Source of the DNA: Angiostrongylus vasorum
Lineage: Eukaryota; Nematoda; Chromadorea; Rhabditida; Metastrongylidae
Direction: 5' to 3'
DNA: 64,000 nt
Assembly (NCBI GenBank): GCA_018806985.1
Contig: JADANN010000174.1
Location: 880,001 to 944,000, forward strand
The notes below the pieces were generated by a model. The model did no database searches and had not been told where the DNA came from. It worked only from the letters and a program-made list of their open reading frames with translations. A program made the translations under genes and the position numbers. Shown in pieces: positions 1-13,847 of the stretch; within the stretch, counting starts at the first letter, position 1, and each line of letters starts with the position of its first letter.

Positions 1-249
1 TTCCCGAAAATCTCGCCAAAACAACTTTCATTTTCTTTAGTGAACGAGAAGAGGCTGCGATCAAAAAGCGGCAGAAGAAGCAGCACAGTGAGTTGGTTTA
101 ATCAAATTTAGAGCTTAGTCAATCAAAAATCTACTGCAAGCTTACACGTCGCCGTTCTCTTTCTCGTCCTTATCATTATTATTACCATTACTGTTGACAG
201 CTCCTTTGATTATCATCTGTGATCAATTATAATTCTAAGTAAAAAACAT

Positions 250-440
250 TGCTGGGATATTTGCAAAACTCCGAGTGGTGTGGTGGTGATCGCGCTAGCC
301 CCCCGGAATGGTTATTGCACGTTCGTTCCCCACCGCATACACCTGCGGTCCGGAGTTTTGGAAACATCTCAGCATCGTTGTGGTTGTACCACACACAATA
401 CCCTCCCGTGAAAAATTGTAACAGGCAGTAAATGAAAAAA
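250..440 (+). repeat. SINE-2 copy (tRNA-derived)
   Basis: The body carries an A-box-like stretch (GTGTGGTGGTGATCGCG) and a B-box-like GTTCGTTCCCC, then the family's shared tail with a 'cggagtttt...tctcagcatcgttgtggttgta' arrangement. Further copies lie near 24.3, 25.6, 28.6, 30.0, 32.6, 44.7, 45.3, 48.7 and 60.8 kb. Confidence 0.6.
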
Positions 441-2275
441 AGATATTAAAAATTTTGTGTTTTGCTACATCGACACTTAACAAAAAAGCCATAATGAAGT
501 GTGGCCAAGAAAGGAACTGCAAGAAGAACTAATTGAGAGATAAATTCTACGTAACAAAGTTAGCAGCACTTGAATTTCTAGAACTTCTTCAGCCTTCGAG
601 TAACTAACAGTCACGTTTTCGCCAATCTTCCACTGAGTACAACTGTTCCATTGTGTTCTCAAATGCCATAAAGCTCCTCACAAGTCCTGATTCACATATG
701 CCCACATGGCTTAGACTTTCATCCGGAACATTTTAAAACGTGATACTCATCGTCGCAGGACTCCGTACAGGTTTCCTATTTCTTGTTAAATCGGCCAATT
801 CTATTGTTTGCTCTGCTACCGTGATGAGATGGTAATTTTTTGACATCAAGTATTGTTGTACAGCGACACGTTCAACCAGATCCAACCTGCTTACAATTTG
901 GAGACCTCCATCTGGACTTCAACTTAAGATTAGTCTTGTACCAGAAACAGTCACCCTCACGAAAGAAATAACCCCGAGCTCAAGATAAAAACCTGATTGA
1001 CAAGTTCTTATTCTGGAGTAAATTTCGCCTGAAGAATAAAATACCGTTGAACGAAAGCAGTACTGTATTATTTCGTGACTAAGGCTTTAACCTCAATAGT
1101 TGCATCTATTCTATCCATGCTGTTTTATCACACTTTTCATCGAGTTGCTTCTTTCTGTAGTTTCTCTGTCCTATTCAAAGTGAAATTGAAGAGGTTGCGA
1201 GTTTCCGTATTCATTTAGAAATTTAAACGAGTTCTTTCGAACAGAATTTGTCACTCTAAGATTTAAGGGAAGTACAGCGCAGGTGAATGTGGGTGATATC
1301 CAGCACGCACTTGGTCGTTGGTTCTATCCTTCGCTGCGGGCAAGTGAAGGCCGCTATAATTTTGAGGTTGACAAATTTGTATTAAAGTTGGCGGGGAGGG
1401 AGAAGAACACTAATTTCCGACATTATTAGGCTTCCACTAGTCATAATACAGATGAAAGGTGCAGTCATTTATCTTTGCGATGTTTTTCCCCTTGAACGGC
1501 AAGGTGGTTTTTCGAAAAGGCGCTCTCTACTAACGGAGCACCGGAGTAGTTGAAAACATTGTAGACCTGTATAAGCAACCTCGCTCTATTGCAGTATTTA
1601 CTTTTTATGAGATATTCTTCTACTTTTAATTTTTCTTAGAGCTAGTGTTCTAACAAAATTGAAAATGGGACATAAATTCGTGAAAGTTCCATTCTGGCAA
1701 GGTAGCCGCGAAGACGAGCTATGCATTAGAGATCACAAGTTTTGTGCTGGATCATATACGGCTTGTTCAATTTCCTTAGTGTTCGAAGTACGAGCCTCAA
1801 TGGAGAAAAACACTAATAGTAGGTATCGTGGAAACGAGAAAACTAGGATTTCATCCTCGTAAAACTAGAGAGCTGGTGTCTTATTTTCTAGGATTTGAAT
1901 CACGAGCTGCGATATTTCGGTTTAAAGATGAAAATGGACATTGTTTCATGTCATGTGACTTTCCTATAGGTCACGTCGTCGCTTAGTTGTTGAAAGATTC
2001 CATCCCTAACAAACAAACAGATCGACCTCGAGCGATTTATCATTTATCTTTCGAGGCTTAACTCTTTCGCGAGGAAGCTAGTTTCTCGATAGCTAATGAT
2101 AATTTCTCGATCACTACAGTATTTTAGTAGTTAAGAAGTTTATAGATTTACAGAAGAGATTTATTTATCGACCTCGTTTTAGCTTATCAATGAAAGAATA
2201 GATAAAAAGAGAATTTCCTAGATTATTTGCATGCTACCTGCTAAGACTACTATATGCACAGATGAAGACTAAAGG

Positions 2276-2557
2276 ATAAATAAAGAATAAAGTTCTTGGC
2301 GTTGATCAATTTCTGAGGGATGGGCCATGAATTCGACTTCATGAGGCATCGTTGGAGGTGACTGATTGTATATCTGGCCTTTACAATGATCGTGGTGGCC
2401 TATCGATGTATCCAGACAGTAGCGCTGTGCTCCCAGACAAGTCTGGTACCAATTTGCAGGCCCCGGAGGGATGGAAGGGCTTTGTGGACCATGGGCGCGG
2501 GGATCGACTTTCACAAGTGTGTTGCAGAGCGCCTCCGACCACTGCGCTACACGCGCT
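2276..2557 (-). repeat. SINE-1 copy (tRNA-derived)
   Basis: Reverse complement of the family consensus: the tRNA-like head (gtgcagcgcagtgg type A box, cggag gc, then a GATCGA-type B box) is at the high-coordinate end, and the tail with 'gatcaa..gccaagaactttat' lies at the low end. Imperfect flanking repeats (GATGAAGACTAAA near 2261 and GATGGAGACTGAA near 2566) look like an aged target-site duplication. Confidence 0.65.
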
Positions 2558-5500
2558 TCCTTCAGGATGGAGACTGAATCTATAATAACATAATAAGTTG
2601 GTTTTGAAAATGGTTCCGTAGTCATCGAGCTCTTAAATGCTACATATCACAGTTTAAAAATAGCGGGAAATTGAATGCCGCAAACATACTTGAGTGTAAT
2701 TCTTTTATGAACAACCATGTGCACTTTAGCACAATTTCCACTGAAGGGATATTTTATAGGTCATGCTTAAATCCTTTCCATGGAGTCTCAGGCGTGCCAG
2801 ATGTTAAAGTGTTCCTCAGTCCTTCGGTAATTGTTAGCTTCGTGACTAGGCGGGAATTCTGTCGCCTTTTCTCTTGATTTGTTTCAGTACATCGGTGCAG
2901 GCGTAGGTTTTCTACGAATGCGTGGAAATTTCGAAGTGCTTCTCAGATCGACCACCTTACCTGTGGATGAGCAAACCTGTTGCACACCTAGTTCGATCAC
3001 ACGAAGACCCGCCGTCTCACCACTGTGAGGTGATAAACTCGATAAAGTGGAGTTTCAAATAAACCTCTAATATTTTAAGAAGTGACTTTCCTTTAACCTA
3101 AGCATCACTAATCACCATGCGTTTTTCCATTGATAAGGTAATACGAAGTTTATAAAACACTTTTTTCTGCAAACGTTTCGGGGCCATCGTTTCTTTAGAA
3201 CGGGATTGATCTCAGTCGATTGTCCACAGGAGTTCCTTCTTCCGTTGTGGACCTTTGAGCTCTTATCGAGTCGAATACTCGTATACAATGGAGTATTGCC
3301 GAATTAGGTTTCTTCATTCAGGCAGTAACCAAGAGAGACGTTAGCTGAACAAAGTTTTTTCACCAACCTCGGATTAGCTTGATATTGAAACGAAAACCTC
3401 CAATAGTTCCAACGCTGAGAAATATGGAAGATGAAAGTAGTGCTGTTAGTTTTTTATGAGCAGACAATCATTTCTAATGGAGTTCTGGTTCAGGCAAAGA
3501 AAGTAACTGCATATGGCTTCCTATTAAAATCAGTGTAATTGCTAGACTATTTGGCGCTGTCTTAGCTTCACCCAAAATAAACCTCAGTTTTTATGCTTAT
3601 CTTTGCCAGTCGATAAGATTATAATAAGACAGAAGGCCAAAATCATAATTTATTGCAATGTCCTAGCTTTTTATTGCTTAAGTGATGGAGATATGGAAAT
3701 TTTTTTCGGTTGTCACGCTGAAGAAATTTGTCTCTTCTAGTAGCGATGTAGTTGAGAAATGATATATTTTCGGAAAAAATGGGTCCACGTGACTGAATGA
3801 GACCCGTACGCAGAGCGATCATATCTGGCTTAGGAACGTTGTCTGAGAACCAGTGCTTGGTATAAAATTCTTTACTCGACGTCCTGCATTGACTTGAGGT
3901 CTTTCTCAATCACACCGATGATTAGGCGACTCTATATTACCTCTGAATTTTCTCTTCATTCTTAATTGAAACTCCATTCTTAGTGAAACCTTAAATTTTC
4001 CGTGTTTGTCATCGAAATCTCTCATTTGAGCTTTAAACTGTGCTTAGACACTTTCGCTGAGATCGGGTCAAGAACAAATATTGTACCGAGATTTGACGTC
4101 ATTGAGTTACCTGCCATGTTCCACCAATTTCGTTATCTCAGCCAACACCACATCATATCATCCCCTCTCCAGTGTTGCCCACCGTTCCTCAAATAGTATA
4201 AAGCTTATCGAAGAGGCAGGCCAAAGGTTCTTCCTAGCCGATTAGGGATCTTACCACAAAACAAGGGACGCGATGTCTCACCTATTGCTTCCATCTCACA
4301 GCTGCCTAAACTGTGTTGGAAATAGCTGTGTCGCGTGTGAAAAGCCTTCATAGAGACGGAAAGCCGGAGATTTTTCAAGACGTTTATATGTATGAGTGAC
4401 GATTCCTTTTAGCTTTGATAAGGATTGCTCCATTTTCATAGACAGTATTTCTGAAATCTCTTCCCCGATGTTCATCTTGTACTTTCGACGTTGAGTCTGT
4501 TCAGTCCGTCAACTGTTTCGAGAGCAGATGGCAAGAGACAACAACGGAAAAAGCCGAAACGCAAATACAAATAATCGAAGATTAGATCGTGCCGTGTCGT
4601 CGTTAAGCTTTTTTCTCATAATCAAGTGAGCCTGTGACGTAGTCAGGAGTTGTCATCGGCAAAAAACTATGCGTTTCGTGTTTTGTTTTCTAAGGATCCG
4701 AAAAAAGCCCTTATATTTGCAATAAGTGTTTGCAGTAATTGAATGAGATTTGAGGACTTCTCGATGTCATCGATTTGGTGAGGATGGGATAAAAATCACA
4801 TTTCTAATGATCGTTTTCAAATCGGCAACAAGCGCAAGTCGTGCATTCGCTTAACTTACATTCCTTGACGTACAAGTGTTACGCTCTCAGTTCGAATATT
4901 CATAGCTAAGTGTTGCAAACTGCGGGTGATCTTTCTATCTAAATAATACTGTAAGAACTATCTGGTTGGGGAGATGATAAATTTTTGACGAGCTTAATAG
5001 CTGCTTTCCATCTGCGCAGTTCCGTATCCACTTAGCTCACCACTTTCATTACAAGCCTGGTTTATGATGGATGTCGCCTGTGTAATGTTAGCTTCCATCT
5101 CGATTCGCAATCTTCTCACAGAAAGCTTTTTTTTGAGCTGGATTTTCTGGTTTATTTACAGCGCTATCTTTTTCTGTCTTCAACTGCTCCACTATCGCTT
5201 GAAAATATGGCGATCTCATCAGCAATTGTTGCTGGTTTGAGAAGGACCTTCTATCAGTCCATGTACGGATTCCACTCGAATAAAAGATTTACTATTCACT
5301 TCAGAGTGGAGTGGAAAGCTATCAGTGGAAGAGATCTTCTTTACTCTCCATTGTCTTCAGAAGGTAGCCCCGTAGAATTGTCGAGAAGCACTGCCAAGTT
5401 AGCGATGAATAATGAGTGGCTTAAGAACGACATGGGGGTTTATTAAGTGGAATAATGTACATCATGTAAAGTAGACTCATAAATCAACCTAGTCGGTACA

Positions 5501-6533
5501 TTATTTAGATCCTTCTGAGTGCATAAAAAATAATGCCCATGAGAAGTCATTTATTGCTGGTGTTTTCGTTTGGTTTGCGTGGAGTACAGAAGTAGCGGCT
5601 TTCAGCTCGCGTTAAAGCTCTGGCTTTATTCTATGAAGAAACTAAAAATGATCTTTCTTCTTCGATATTGCTGTGTTCTGAAAAAACTGTTTTAGAATGG
5701 AAGAGCTTCGCATGACTTGGTTCCAGCTCGTAGTTTTATTCTGTCTCAGTCAATCTCATTTCATCATGTCTTTTTTTCCGAACATTTTCTTTATAGCCTT
5801 CAGTATATAAACTTCGTTCCAGTTGGTTTTGTTTTACACTCAAATTTCTGCATTGGGGAAATGGTTTGATGGTGCGAAAGGTTGGTGTAGAATTTCCAGC
5901 TGAACGGATGGAAGTATATTCTGCACAGACTTAGAATCTCTTAACGAGTAAATCCTAGTCGTCTGACGATTCTCCCTAGTTATACAGCAATGGATTCACC
6001 TCTGTCTAAAATGTTCTCGCGTTTCATTATCTCATTTTTTCTTCATTTCATTTTGGACAATGACAGGAGTTTTCGGAGCGTGAGGGAAAATCAGAGCCTT
6101 CTTGCTCTAGAAAATTTGTTCCTCTATAGAACGAAAGTAATATTTAGATCTCTAGTGGGCACTATCTTCTGTTTGTAAGGATGTGTTTGATCTCAAAGTT
6201 GGTTATTCCATTGGAGAATTCGATAACTCCTAATGCAGTTTTTGGTTTCGCCGGCGTTCCTTGCGTTGAAGTCATTTTGTAAGTCTAAATGCTAGACAAC
6301 GAGCACCTACATGAAAGCAACCAGCACCGTCTCTATTCGTTTAGTCACCGACGGTGTGATCACACAAGAGTTTACGTGATCTACTGCCAATGCGATGATA
6401 GTGAAGGCAATCGGTCTAAGTTGATTTCGAAACGATAATTTCGGATCTTTGTTGTCAAATTCATTACGTTTTATCCACTCGTCCCAGGATGACATTCGCT
6501 GTGCTAATATCATATCATGCTAAGGTGTAGTAT

Positions 6534-6810
6534 GGGGCACGTGTAGCGCAGTGGTCGGAGGCGCCCTGCAACACACACGTGGAATCGATACCAGCGCCCA
6601 TGGCCCACCAAGCCTTCCATCCCTGCGAGGTCGGCAAATTGGTACCAGACTTGTCTGAAAGGATAGCAACACTGGCTCATTACTTCGTTAGGCCACCGCG
6701 AGTCATTGTAAAGCCCGATATGCATTCAATCACTTCCAAACAATGTTTAATGAAGTCGCATGCATGGCGCATCCCTCAAGAATTGGTCGAGCTTTATCCT
6801 TTTTATTATT
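6534..6810 (+). repeat. SINE-1 copy with 13-bp target-site duplication
   Basis: The copy starts with the A-box region GTAGCGCAGTGGTCGGAGGC, has the B-box-like 'tggaatcgatacca', and ends in the 'gaattggtcgagctttatcctttttatt' type tail. It is flanked by a perfect direct repeat TAAGGTGTAGTAT at 6521-6533 and 6811-6823, which fixes both borders and shows insertion by target-primed retrotransposition. Confidence 0.85.
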
Positions 6811-8234
6811 TAAGGTGTAGTATATTATAGAGCAGTATTTGAAAGCGAGCCTGAAACAGCTAATTAGTTTAAGCTCGTAGGCGATGTCTGTTCATTAAAT
6901 TCGTCGTCGTCCGAGGTCGAGATGATTATTTTGCGAGGAAATTTCGCGGTGTGAAAGGGCAGTCTGTTTTGGTCAACTGCTAGAATGAATTAATCCGACG
7001 ACGTTGGCGGATTTGTTCTCTTCTTCAGAGCTCTAGATTACTCAAGTACGACGATTTCTATTTGCATCTGGCACAATGCCGTGAACAATTCTCAGTTTAT
7101 CCTATGCAATTTCATGCCTAGACCTATTCAAGCAGCGCTGTCAAGGTCGAAGTATGCTGGAGCGACGGTGCTTTATACCAGAAACTGGCATTCAGTGAAG
7201 GTGATTCTGACTTCCTGCATTCTTTTTATGATGCCTATTATCTGACAAATTTTCAGCGATTATGAGCTCTATGAGGGAAAATCATGAGTTTTAGGTTGCT
7301 GTTAGGGCTAACCGTTTATTCTGCTTCGCTTATAGCGTTTCCGGATTTTTTCTTGCACTCAAAGCTCGTCGTCTTCTCATTCGTTCTGAAAGATTTGCCA
7401 GTAACTTCCTCATACCACATTCTTGTTTTTATCCCTTTTTGGTTATTGAGAAAATCATCTATTTTTACCCAACTTTTCGAACGCATCGAGATTTTTACGG
7501 AGATGGAGGATTTTGCTAGGCGCTCATCGGTTTTTCTAACCTGAAAGCATTCATTCGTCTCAAATTTGAATTCTTCCACTGGTTTTACTACATTTCTTTT
7601 GCTGAATATTATCGGTCCACAGAGCACTTCTTAAACTTATTTCGCTACGAAAACCTCTTAGACCTTTGTTTCTGCTGGGTTCGGTGGGAAAATTTGTCAA
7701 GAAAAATGTACAAAAACCAGGATAGAGTTGACCCATAGAAATACACCGTGTGACGTTTAGTCTCGCTGGCGTGTATTAGCCATTAGTAATCCCTTCGTTC
7801 TGACGTATTCACAACGCTCAATCGGAAGCGTCATCTGCATTGAGTTCGTCCTCAGTCCTTTCATTGCCTCACTTTACTTCTTTCTCACGCCACTTCCATT
7901 TCGACATTCTTCAGAAATTTATTTCAGAGTATTGGTTGGCAGTGGGAAACCCATGAATGAGTAATGGTCAACATGTCATTTCATCATCGGGTCATTGAGC
8001 AGTTATGACCCGACGGTTGTTCGCTAGGTGTTCTGCGACGTTAGCGCCTCATTCCCTGGTTGTTCCATTGTCGCTGGATTCCGCTGTAGGAGCGATAGGA
8101 ATCCTATTCTGCTCGCAAAGTCCTATCCAAATAAACGCTTTTCATCCAACAAATTGGCCATTTATTTTTTTTCTAGTGGCTATATATGTCAGCTAACACA
8201 TTAACACGGCCAATATTGCCTAACAACATTTCAG

Positions 8235-8616
8235 ATGCCCTTTCCGTCCGCTCAGTTCTTATCGCAACCCTTTGGTTGTACTAACGCTTGCGGCGGAAAA
8301 CCCAAGCCTTGTCCGATTGGTAGAACGACAGTGTCCGGTGAAGCCAAGCCAGATCGCATTGTTACAGAGGAGCAGACGTGCAGTAGTGCTTCAATGCCCG
8401 TCAGAATCACTGCTGACAAGGTTTTGAATACTGACGACAAACTTGTGACCACCCTTAAGAGGCCGTTACGCAGCCACACAAACAGTCCTTATATGAAAGC
8501 ACGAGACACAACTCAACAGAGTCCGCAGTGTCTGCAAACCGTGGCACATATGGTGCATGTGGATCTGCACCGAACCATGACGATGCGCAAAAGTTTCAGT
8601 GACTTTGTCTTGGGAT
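8235..8616 (+). CDS. Candidate alternative first exon of the phosphatase gene
   Basis: An open frame of 127 codons begins with ATG directly after a good acceptor (catttcag, ending 8234) and ends at a strong donor (GGAT|gtgagt). An ATG directly behind an acceptor is typical of nematode SL trans-splicing, so this may be a trans-spliced first exon. It ends in phase 1, the phase needed to join exon 19083, as does exon 17082-17373. The peptide is rich in Ser, Thr, Lys and Cys, has no signal peptide or membrane segment, and matches no domain I recognise. Its base composition is more GC-rich than the flanks. It could instead be an exon of an unrelated upstream gene; the link to the phosphatase rests on phase and order only. 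Confidence 0.45.
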
Positions 8617-10755
8617 GTGAGTTTCGTCGTTGTTTCTAATATTCTTAGCGTTACAATCTAGTTTATAAAATTTTCGATATTGCCAACTACAGTGCCATGA
8701 TGACTTGTATTGCTCAACTTTTATTAGCGAACCAAAAACTATTTAACTTCATAAACGTCTAGAGACACTCAGCATCAACTTCGAAGTTCAACTCTTTGAA
8801 CGTGATTGAAGCATTTTGTTATATTTGAACGATAACATACCTTATGAATGACGCCACGGATTTTTCCTTTGTATCAAGTGCCGGAGATCACGAAAACAGC
8901 TAAGGTGCATTTGGCCGCACATCCGACCATAATTTTCCTTGGAGGTTGTCGAACTGGTAGAAAATTCCAGATTGCCACCGTTCTGTTTTTCCTTCCTCCT
9001 TTACTTCCTTCCCATACTATATATCAATGATTCTCACACAATAGCAAGTAGTAAAAAGAGCATTTGTTTTATTTTACCTATCTAACTGACCACAAAATAT
9101 CATTATTTAAGAAGGCGAAACCCGCCAAACGTCAGCCTTACCGTAATAAAGAAGAACAAAGGGAGCGCCCCGTATTTGCTCAACAAGAATATAGAGAATC
9201 ACTTGATCAATGCCAAAGTTAGAGTCGGTCTTGGGAATTATCATGTTCTCCATTTTTTTATTTATATATTCTTCCAAACGTGTTTTTTACTTTCTTTTTT
9301 ATTTCCCACTTCAGCGGAGCAAGGATATCTTCCACGGCTCCGTACTGTGAAGAATAATAGGAGCTCATCCCCTTGTTACAGTTTTCCGTGCTAAAAATCC
9401 GACTTTTGTATGGGGAATGAGCAAACTAAATACATCCAGCATTCACTACGGTTCTTTAAAAAAAACTTAATCGAAGATGGCGAAAACTTCCATCATGTTC
9501 ACAAAGGCTGCCATTGTCTGTTGTGACGTCACGACTTCTTGAATGCGCGCTTACACAGCCTTTTCGCGACTTTAGTGAAAAGAAAAAAAGCCGTCCATCC
9601 ATTCTCCTATTAGAGTTGCTCTGTGGAATACTAGAGAAATAGAACGTTGTTCGAAGCTGGGCGATTCATCGTGTCCTCGGTGTGCTTATTGACATTCTTC
9701 CAACCTATGGGTAATCTTTTACAAATTGCTAGATTTTTTTTGTTCATTCATTGCTATCATTCTTGAACACAAAGCTGCCTAGAACTGTGCCTTCAATGAG
9801 GACGGCTTCTGATTTTTTTGTGTTCAGATTTCAAACTCACTTCGTTACACGACTTCTACCTGCAGCTGCCGGTGGAATAAGTGATCTCCTTGTTTTGTCT
9901 TCAATTTACCACTTGATGAAATGAAACAGTGGAGGCACTGGTGTGCCTTTGTTTTTCTTCGCTACCGTCCCCCCAAATAACTAACTGCTTTATCGCTGTC
10001 GAGAACTTTTTCCGGAGCTGCTCGATTTTTGTCATTCAAGTGCCAAGTTTTTTCTCATGCATGCTCAGTGTGAATTCTTATGGATGTGCGAAATGATTCG
10101 TTACAGACCACATGGATCTTCTTATAACTTTGGCCTGTTTAGTACGCATTCCGAGCTTCAGTGAAAGTTGGTCTTTCGAGTGTTTTACACTTCACAATAG
10201 CCTTGTGCTTTTAAACAGTTTTTTCGGCTAATCTGATAGTCGAGAATGCAAAGAAACGTGTTCTTTTCTGATTGTTTAAATTTTTTCTAGTTTCTCCTCT
10301 CATTGTCGATGGGAATTCTGACTCTTCTTGGATATAAGAATGCAGCTAAGACATATGAAATATTGCCCTGCAGAGAATGGTCTCAAGTACAGCATGCAGT
10401 GGAGCAAAGAAATGTCCCGTTCGTATATCTTCTCATTCACGGCCTATCCAAGCGAATCCCCCTATTCTCTCGTAGTTAGTCAACAAGTAGCACAGTGAGT
10501 ATGTAAAGCGTGAACTGCTAACCCGCAAATTGGCGGGAAAGTTCCTTTAAGCCACCGATCTGCCCAAAATTACACTGTACTAGTCAGCGAGAGTGTAATT
10601 CCAATAGGAAAGAACGATTGTGACCAAGTGAAGCTGGTCAGCACTGAGAGGCTTCTGTTAATCTATTTAATGCTTCTAAAGTATTCCCAGCTAAGCTAGC
10701 TAAAAAAATCGAGTTCAAAGTCGCTTTAAGAAGATTTATGGCTCTAATTGTGCCA

Positions 10756-11040
10756 GTTAGTGAGCACGTGCAGCGCGATGGTTAGAGCTCCCCTGAAAGA
10801 CACACGAAGTCGTTGGTTCAACTCCACAAGATGTCAAGCCTTTCATCACTCTGGAGGCGCAAAATTGGCACCAGACTGGTCTGCGAGGATACCAGCACTG
10901 AATTCGTGCATCGATAGGTGGCCGTGTGCCATTGTTTAAACTAAATATGCGTTCAATCATCTCTGACGATGCTTGACGTCGAATGCATGACACATCTTTC
11001 AGGGATTGGTCAACGCCGAAAGTTTTAACCCCTACCCTGT
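10756..11040 (+). repeat. SINE-1 copy
   Basis: The head resembles a tRNA (GTGCAGCGCGATGGTTAGAGCTC), followed by a B-box-like GTTGGTTCAACTCC, the family's central 'ttggcaccagactggtctgcgagg', and the '-agggattggtcaacgccgaaag' tail. It is diverged from the 6.5-kb copy but collinear with it. Confidence 0.65.
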
Positions 11041-11857
11041 TTAATTGTGTTGATTATTCAAACCCTCTGAGGCATTGTATCGTGAATCTAAGGCTTCTTC
11101 CAGCAGATCATGAACTGTTGATTTGCCAGCTTTGTACTGTAGGTACGCTGTCATACATTCTTTGTAAACAAATTCGCTGAGCACCGAATTCATCATGTTG
11201 TTTGGTTTTTTCCAATATGATAATATTCCCTGGTGAAAACCAATTCTGTCGTTCAGCAATAAAATGCGGAATTAATCGAAAAACTAAGAAGGAAATTAGA
11301 AGTCAAAACGAAGGAGACAAGCGGTCACATTTATGATGGAACTTCTTTTCATTCTGATTTTTAGAATGATTCTTACTTACACCTTTATCCTTCACAATCT
11401 CGAAATAGCCCTAAAAACAAAAAATTAGAGCTAATACATCTGCACGTGTGTTCTTACGAACTGCCCTTTTTTAGCCGACGCAAGGTTAGTGTAGATGTTC
11501 TTATTGTTGTTGACGGAGCCAATAAAACTCGACGGAACCTCATTTTTTTCTGTTTTGTAATTATCTTGATTGGTTTCGTTTATTGTTAAGCAGCATAAAG
11601 TGTGCACTGGGAGGGAAAAAAAAGTGCAAATGGGTGTTTTCGTGTTATAAGCTTACTTTAGAAAATCTTCTGCGCATGGTTCTTCCCAGATAACAGATTT
11701 ATACGAAAATTTTCCTATCACTGTTCTTACGACGTACGAAGAAAATTCCGGCTTCTTACGCTATAACTGCTCTCACCGGGGAAGGTACTCCTCTTGGAAA
11801 ACTCCAGATATTTTAGCGGTATTCTTACCCGCGAGGTGCTTTACTGGGTTTCAAATG

Positions 11858-11861
<4 letters not shown>

Positions 11862-11902
<41 letters not shown>
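11862..11902. repeat. (AT)n microsatellite
   Basis: About 20 uninterrupted AT dinucleotides; likely length-variable between individuals. Confidence 0.95.
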
Positions 11903-11905
<3 letters not shown>

Positions 11906-12535
11906 GAGGAAATAATTCCTTCTTAGCCGATGCTTCGGGTCGAGCTCCACGCCTGAGTGGCCTAATGTGAAACGCATCCGCCTTCCACTAGTTTCAATGG
12001 GGTTCGCGAAAACATAAAGCCATTCTGCTCTGTTCTCTCTGAGCTTCTGCAATTTCCAGCAATCTCAATGGATGTGCCGGACCTTTTCATGTGGATTTGA
12101 TTCTCATGGCGATAATGTTACCATTTGATGGATCGAATTTAATCTTCTTTTGGCAACGTATTTATCAATCTGGGAGTCGAAATGTCACAGCATCGCTCGC
12201 TTTCACCGTCGTCGTTGTGTCTTAAGACCATTATATACATATATGTGCCTGAGGAGCTATCTTTCTTCACCATCTGCGTAATGCTTTGCAATTCTGGTGC
12301 TTTTTTTCATCTTCCTCCTGGGAATCCTCCGCTAAAATATCGTGTCTCAAAGTTATGTTGGAGATTAAGCACTATTTTCATCATCCTTAAGAAATTCAAT
12401 AATCACTGAATTTAGATTTCTTTAAAAAGACTTAGAAACACAGAGTCAACGTTTACTCTATGATATCACTACAAATGGTGCAAATGATGCAACTGATCTG
12501 CAAGTGAATAATACTGACGTGATTCGTTAGTTGGT

Positions 12536-12665
12536 GTGGGGATAGCGCACTGGTTAGTGATGCCGTCGATCAGGAAGCAACGACGCTAGTTGAGTTGATC
12601 CAACTCCCAACACTCTCCTCCAATCCATGTGGGGACGCATTAGCCCGGCTACCTCAAGAGTTCGA
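12536..12665 (+). repeat. Family-3 repeat fragment
   Basis: The head GGGATAGCGCACTGGTTAGTG is A-box-like and matches, in the same orientation, the fragment at 42945. It is the 5' part of the family whose longer copies lie at 22745, 41735, 49300, 50380 and 57440 on the minus strand. Confidence 0.45.
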
Positions 12666-12726
12666 GGAATAAGAGGTAATAGTGGAGGATTGTGTGAAGT
12701 GAAATAAATAAAAAACGTTTGTTGAA

Positions 12727-13000
12727 AGGCTAAAGAATAGTGCTTTTGCCGTTGATCAGTCGCTAAGCAATGCGCCATGCATTCGACATCAGAAAGTCAT
12801 TGAGTCCATGTTTGTTTTACACGATAACTTGCTGTGGCTCACCGATGTATTTAATCAGTGCTGCTATTCTTTCATACAACTTTGACACCAATTTGTCGAC
12901 GCCGGAGAGATGGAAAGCTTTGCGAGCTTGAGACATGGGATTGAACCAAAGACGACGTGTGTATTGCAGGTTACCTTTAAGGAGCTCATAACACGTGCTA
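12727..13000 (-). repeat. Degenerate SINE-1 copy
   Basis: Collinear with the reverse complement of SINE-1: 'gccgttgatcagtcgctaagcaatgcgccatgcattcgac' tail at the low end, 'ttgacaccaatttgtcgacgccggagagatgg' centre, degraded head at the high end. Confidence 0.55.
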
Positions 13001-13145
13001 TTAGAGCTAAATTAGTATGTTAGTTATTCAGTGGTTTTCTTTTATTGAGAAGAACTGTTATTGATTTCAACACTTCAGACGAACATTTGCTTCGTTTTCA
13101 CCTTCTGGCAAATCTCAGGCTTCTTCGAAGAATCATTTCCCTGTT

Positions 13146-13345
13146 TTAGCAGCAAAGTAGCGCAGAGCTAATAGATGCTCCGGGATACACACTAGATCGG
13201 TTGTTGATTGAATGGTACCTCCGGGATAACTATCCCTCGTATTTGTCCGGGGTCAAAAAATTGGTACCAGACTTGTTTGAGAGAATACCAGTACTGAATT
13301 GATACATCGCTCATCGCTGGGATACTGCATAAATCATTGTGCAGG
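13146..13345 (+). repeat. Degenerate SINE-1 fragment
   Basis: The head reads GTAGCGCAGAGCTAATAGATG and the family's central 'attggtaccagacttgtttgagag' follows. The 3' tail is missing or unrecognisable. Confidence 0.45.
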
Positions 13346-13847
13346 CTAGATGTGTGTAGTTGTAGTTGTATGTAGCTAATTGATTTTGCTACTTAACTGA
13401 TTCGTCGTATGAACCACTTCAAGTGCCGGAAACGACGTCTTTTTCTTTTTTCAGTGGTTAAAAGCTCGTCTGCACTTCTCGTACTTCCGCTTGAGAGCTG
13501 CTAATGCCAGGCGGGCATTTGTAGTTGGTTACTAGTGTCAAAGCGAAGGAGGTGCTCGATTAAACTCTATCGACTAGCCCGTTTAGTGCATTACTGAGAT
13601 AGTAGGAAGTTTCTTGTACGTTCATGAGATATCTATGACTACTAATCGTTGAATTTCTATGAGAAGGATGTTGTGGGATGCTGGTAAAAATCATCGGCTC
13701 CTTTCTACAAATACAAATGGCTGAAGTCAATTAGTGGTCTTCATGTGGATCTCCTGTAAAAGTTGTGAAGTTTACATAGTATGGTGTAAATAGTTTCTTT
13801 TTGTATTGCGAGGACGACCACCTGTCGACCACTGACTTGGATCAATC

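Larger units (their letters stand above)
1..8234. other. Upstream region with no recognised gene
   Basis: I found no stretch with coding character and convincing splice borders. Open frames here are short and unlike any family I know. The region holds a SINE-2 copy (about 250-440), a minus-strand SINE-1 copy (about 2276-2557), a plus-strand SINE-1 copy with clean target-site duplications (6534-6810), and a weak hammerhead-like repeat fragment near 3100-3240. It could be upstream intergenic DNA or an early intron of the phosphatase gene. Confidence 0.5.

Noticed and set aside
2269..2625. 118-codon minus-strand open frame
   Set aside because: Translation of a SINE-1 copy; the same peptide pieces recur at 42.1 kb and other SINE-1 sites.
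28..9400. Possible tRNA genes suggested by A/B-box-like sequences
   Set aside because: All such boxes sit in repeated SINE families with long non-tRNA bodies; no complete cloverleaf was seen anywhere in the window.
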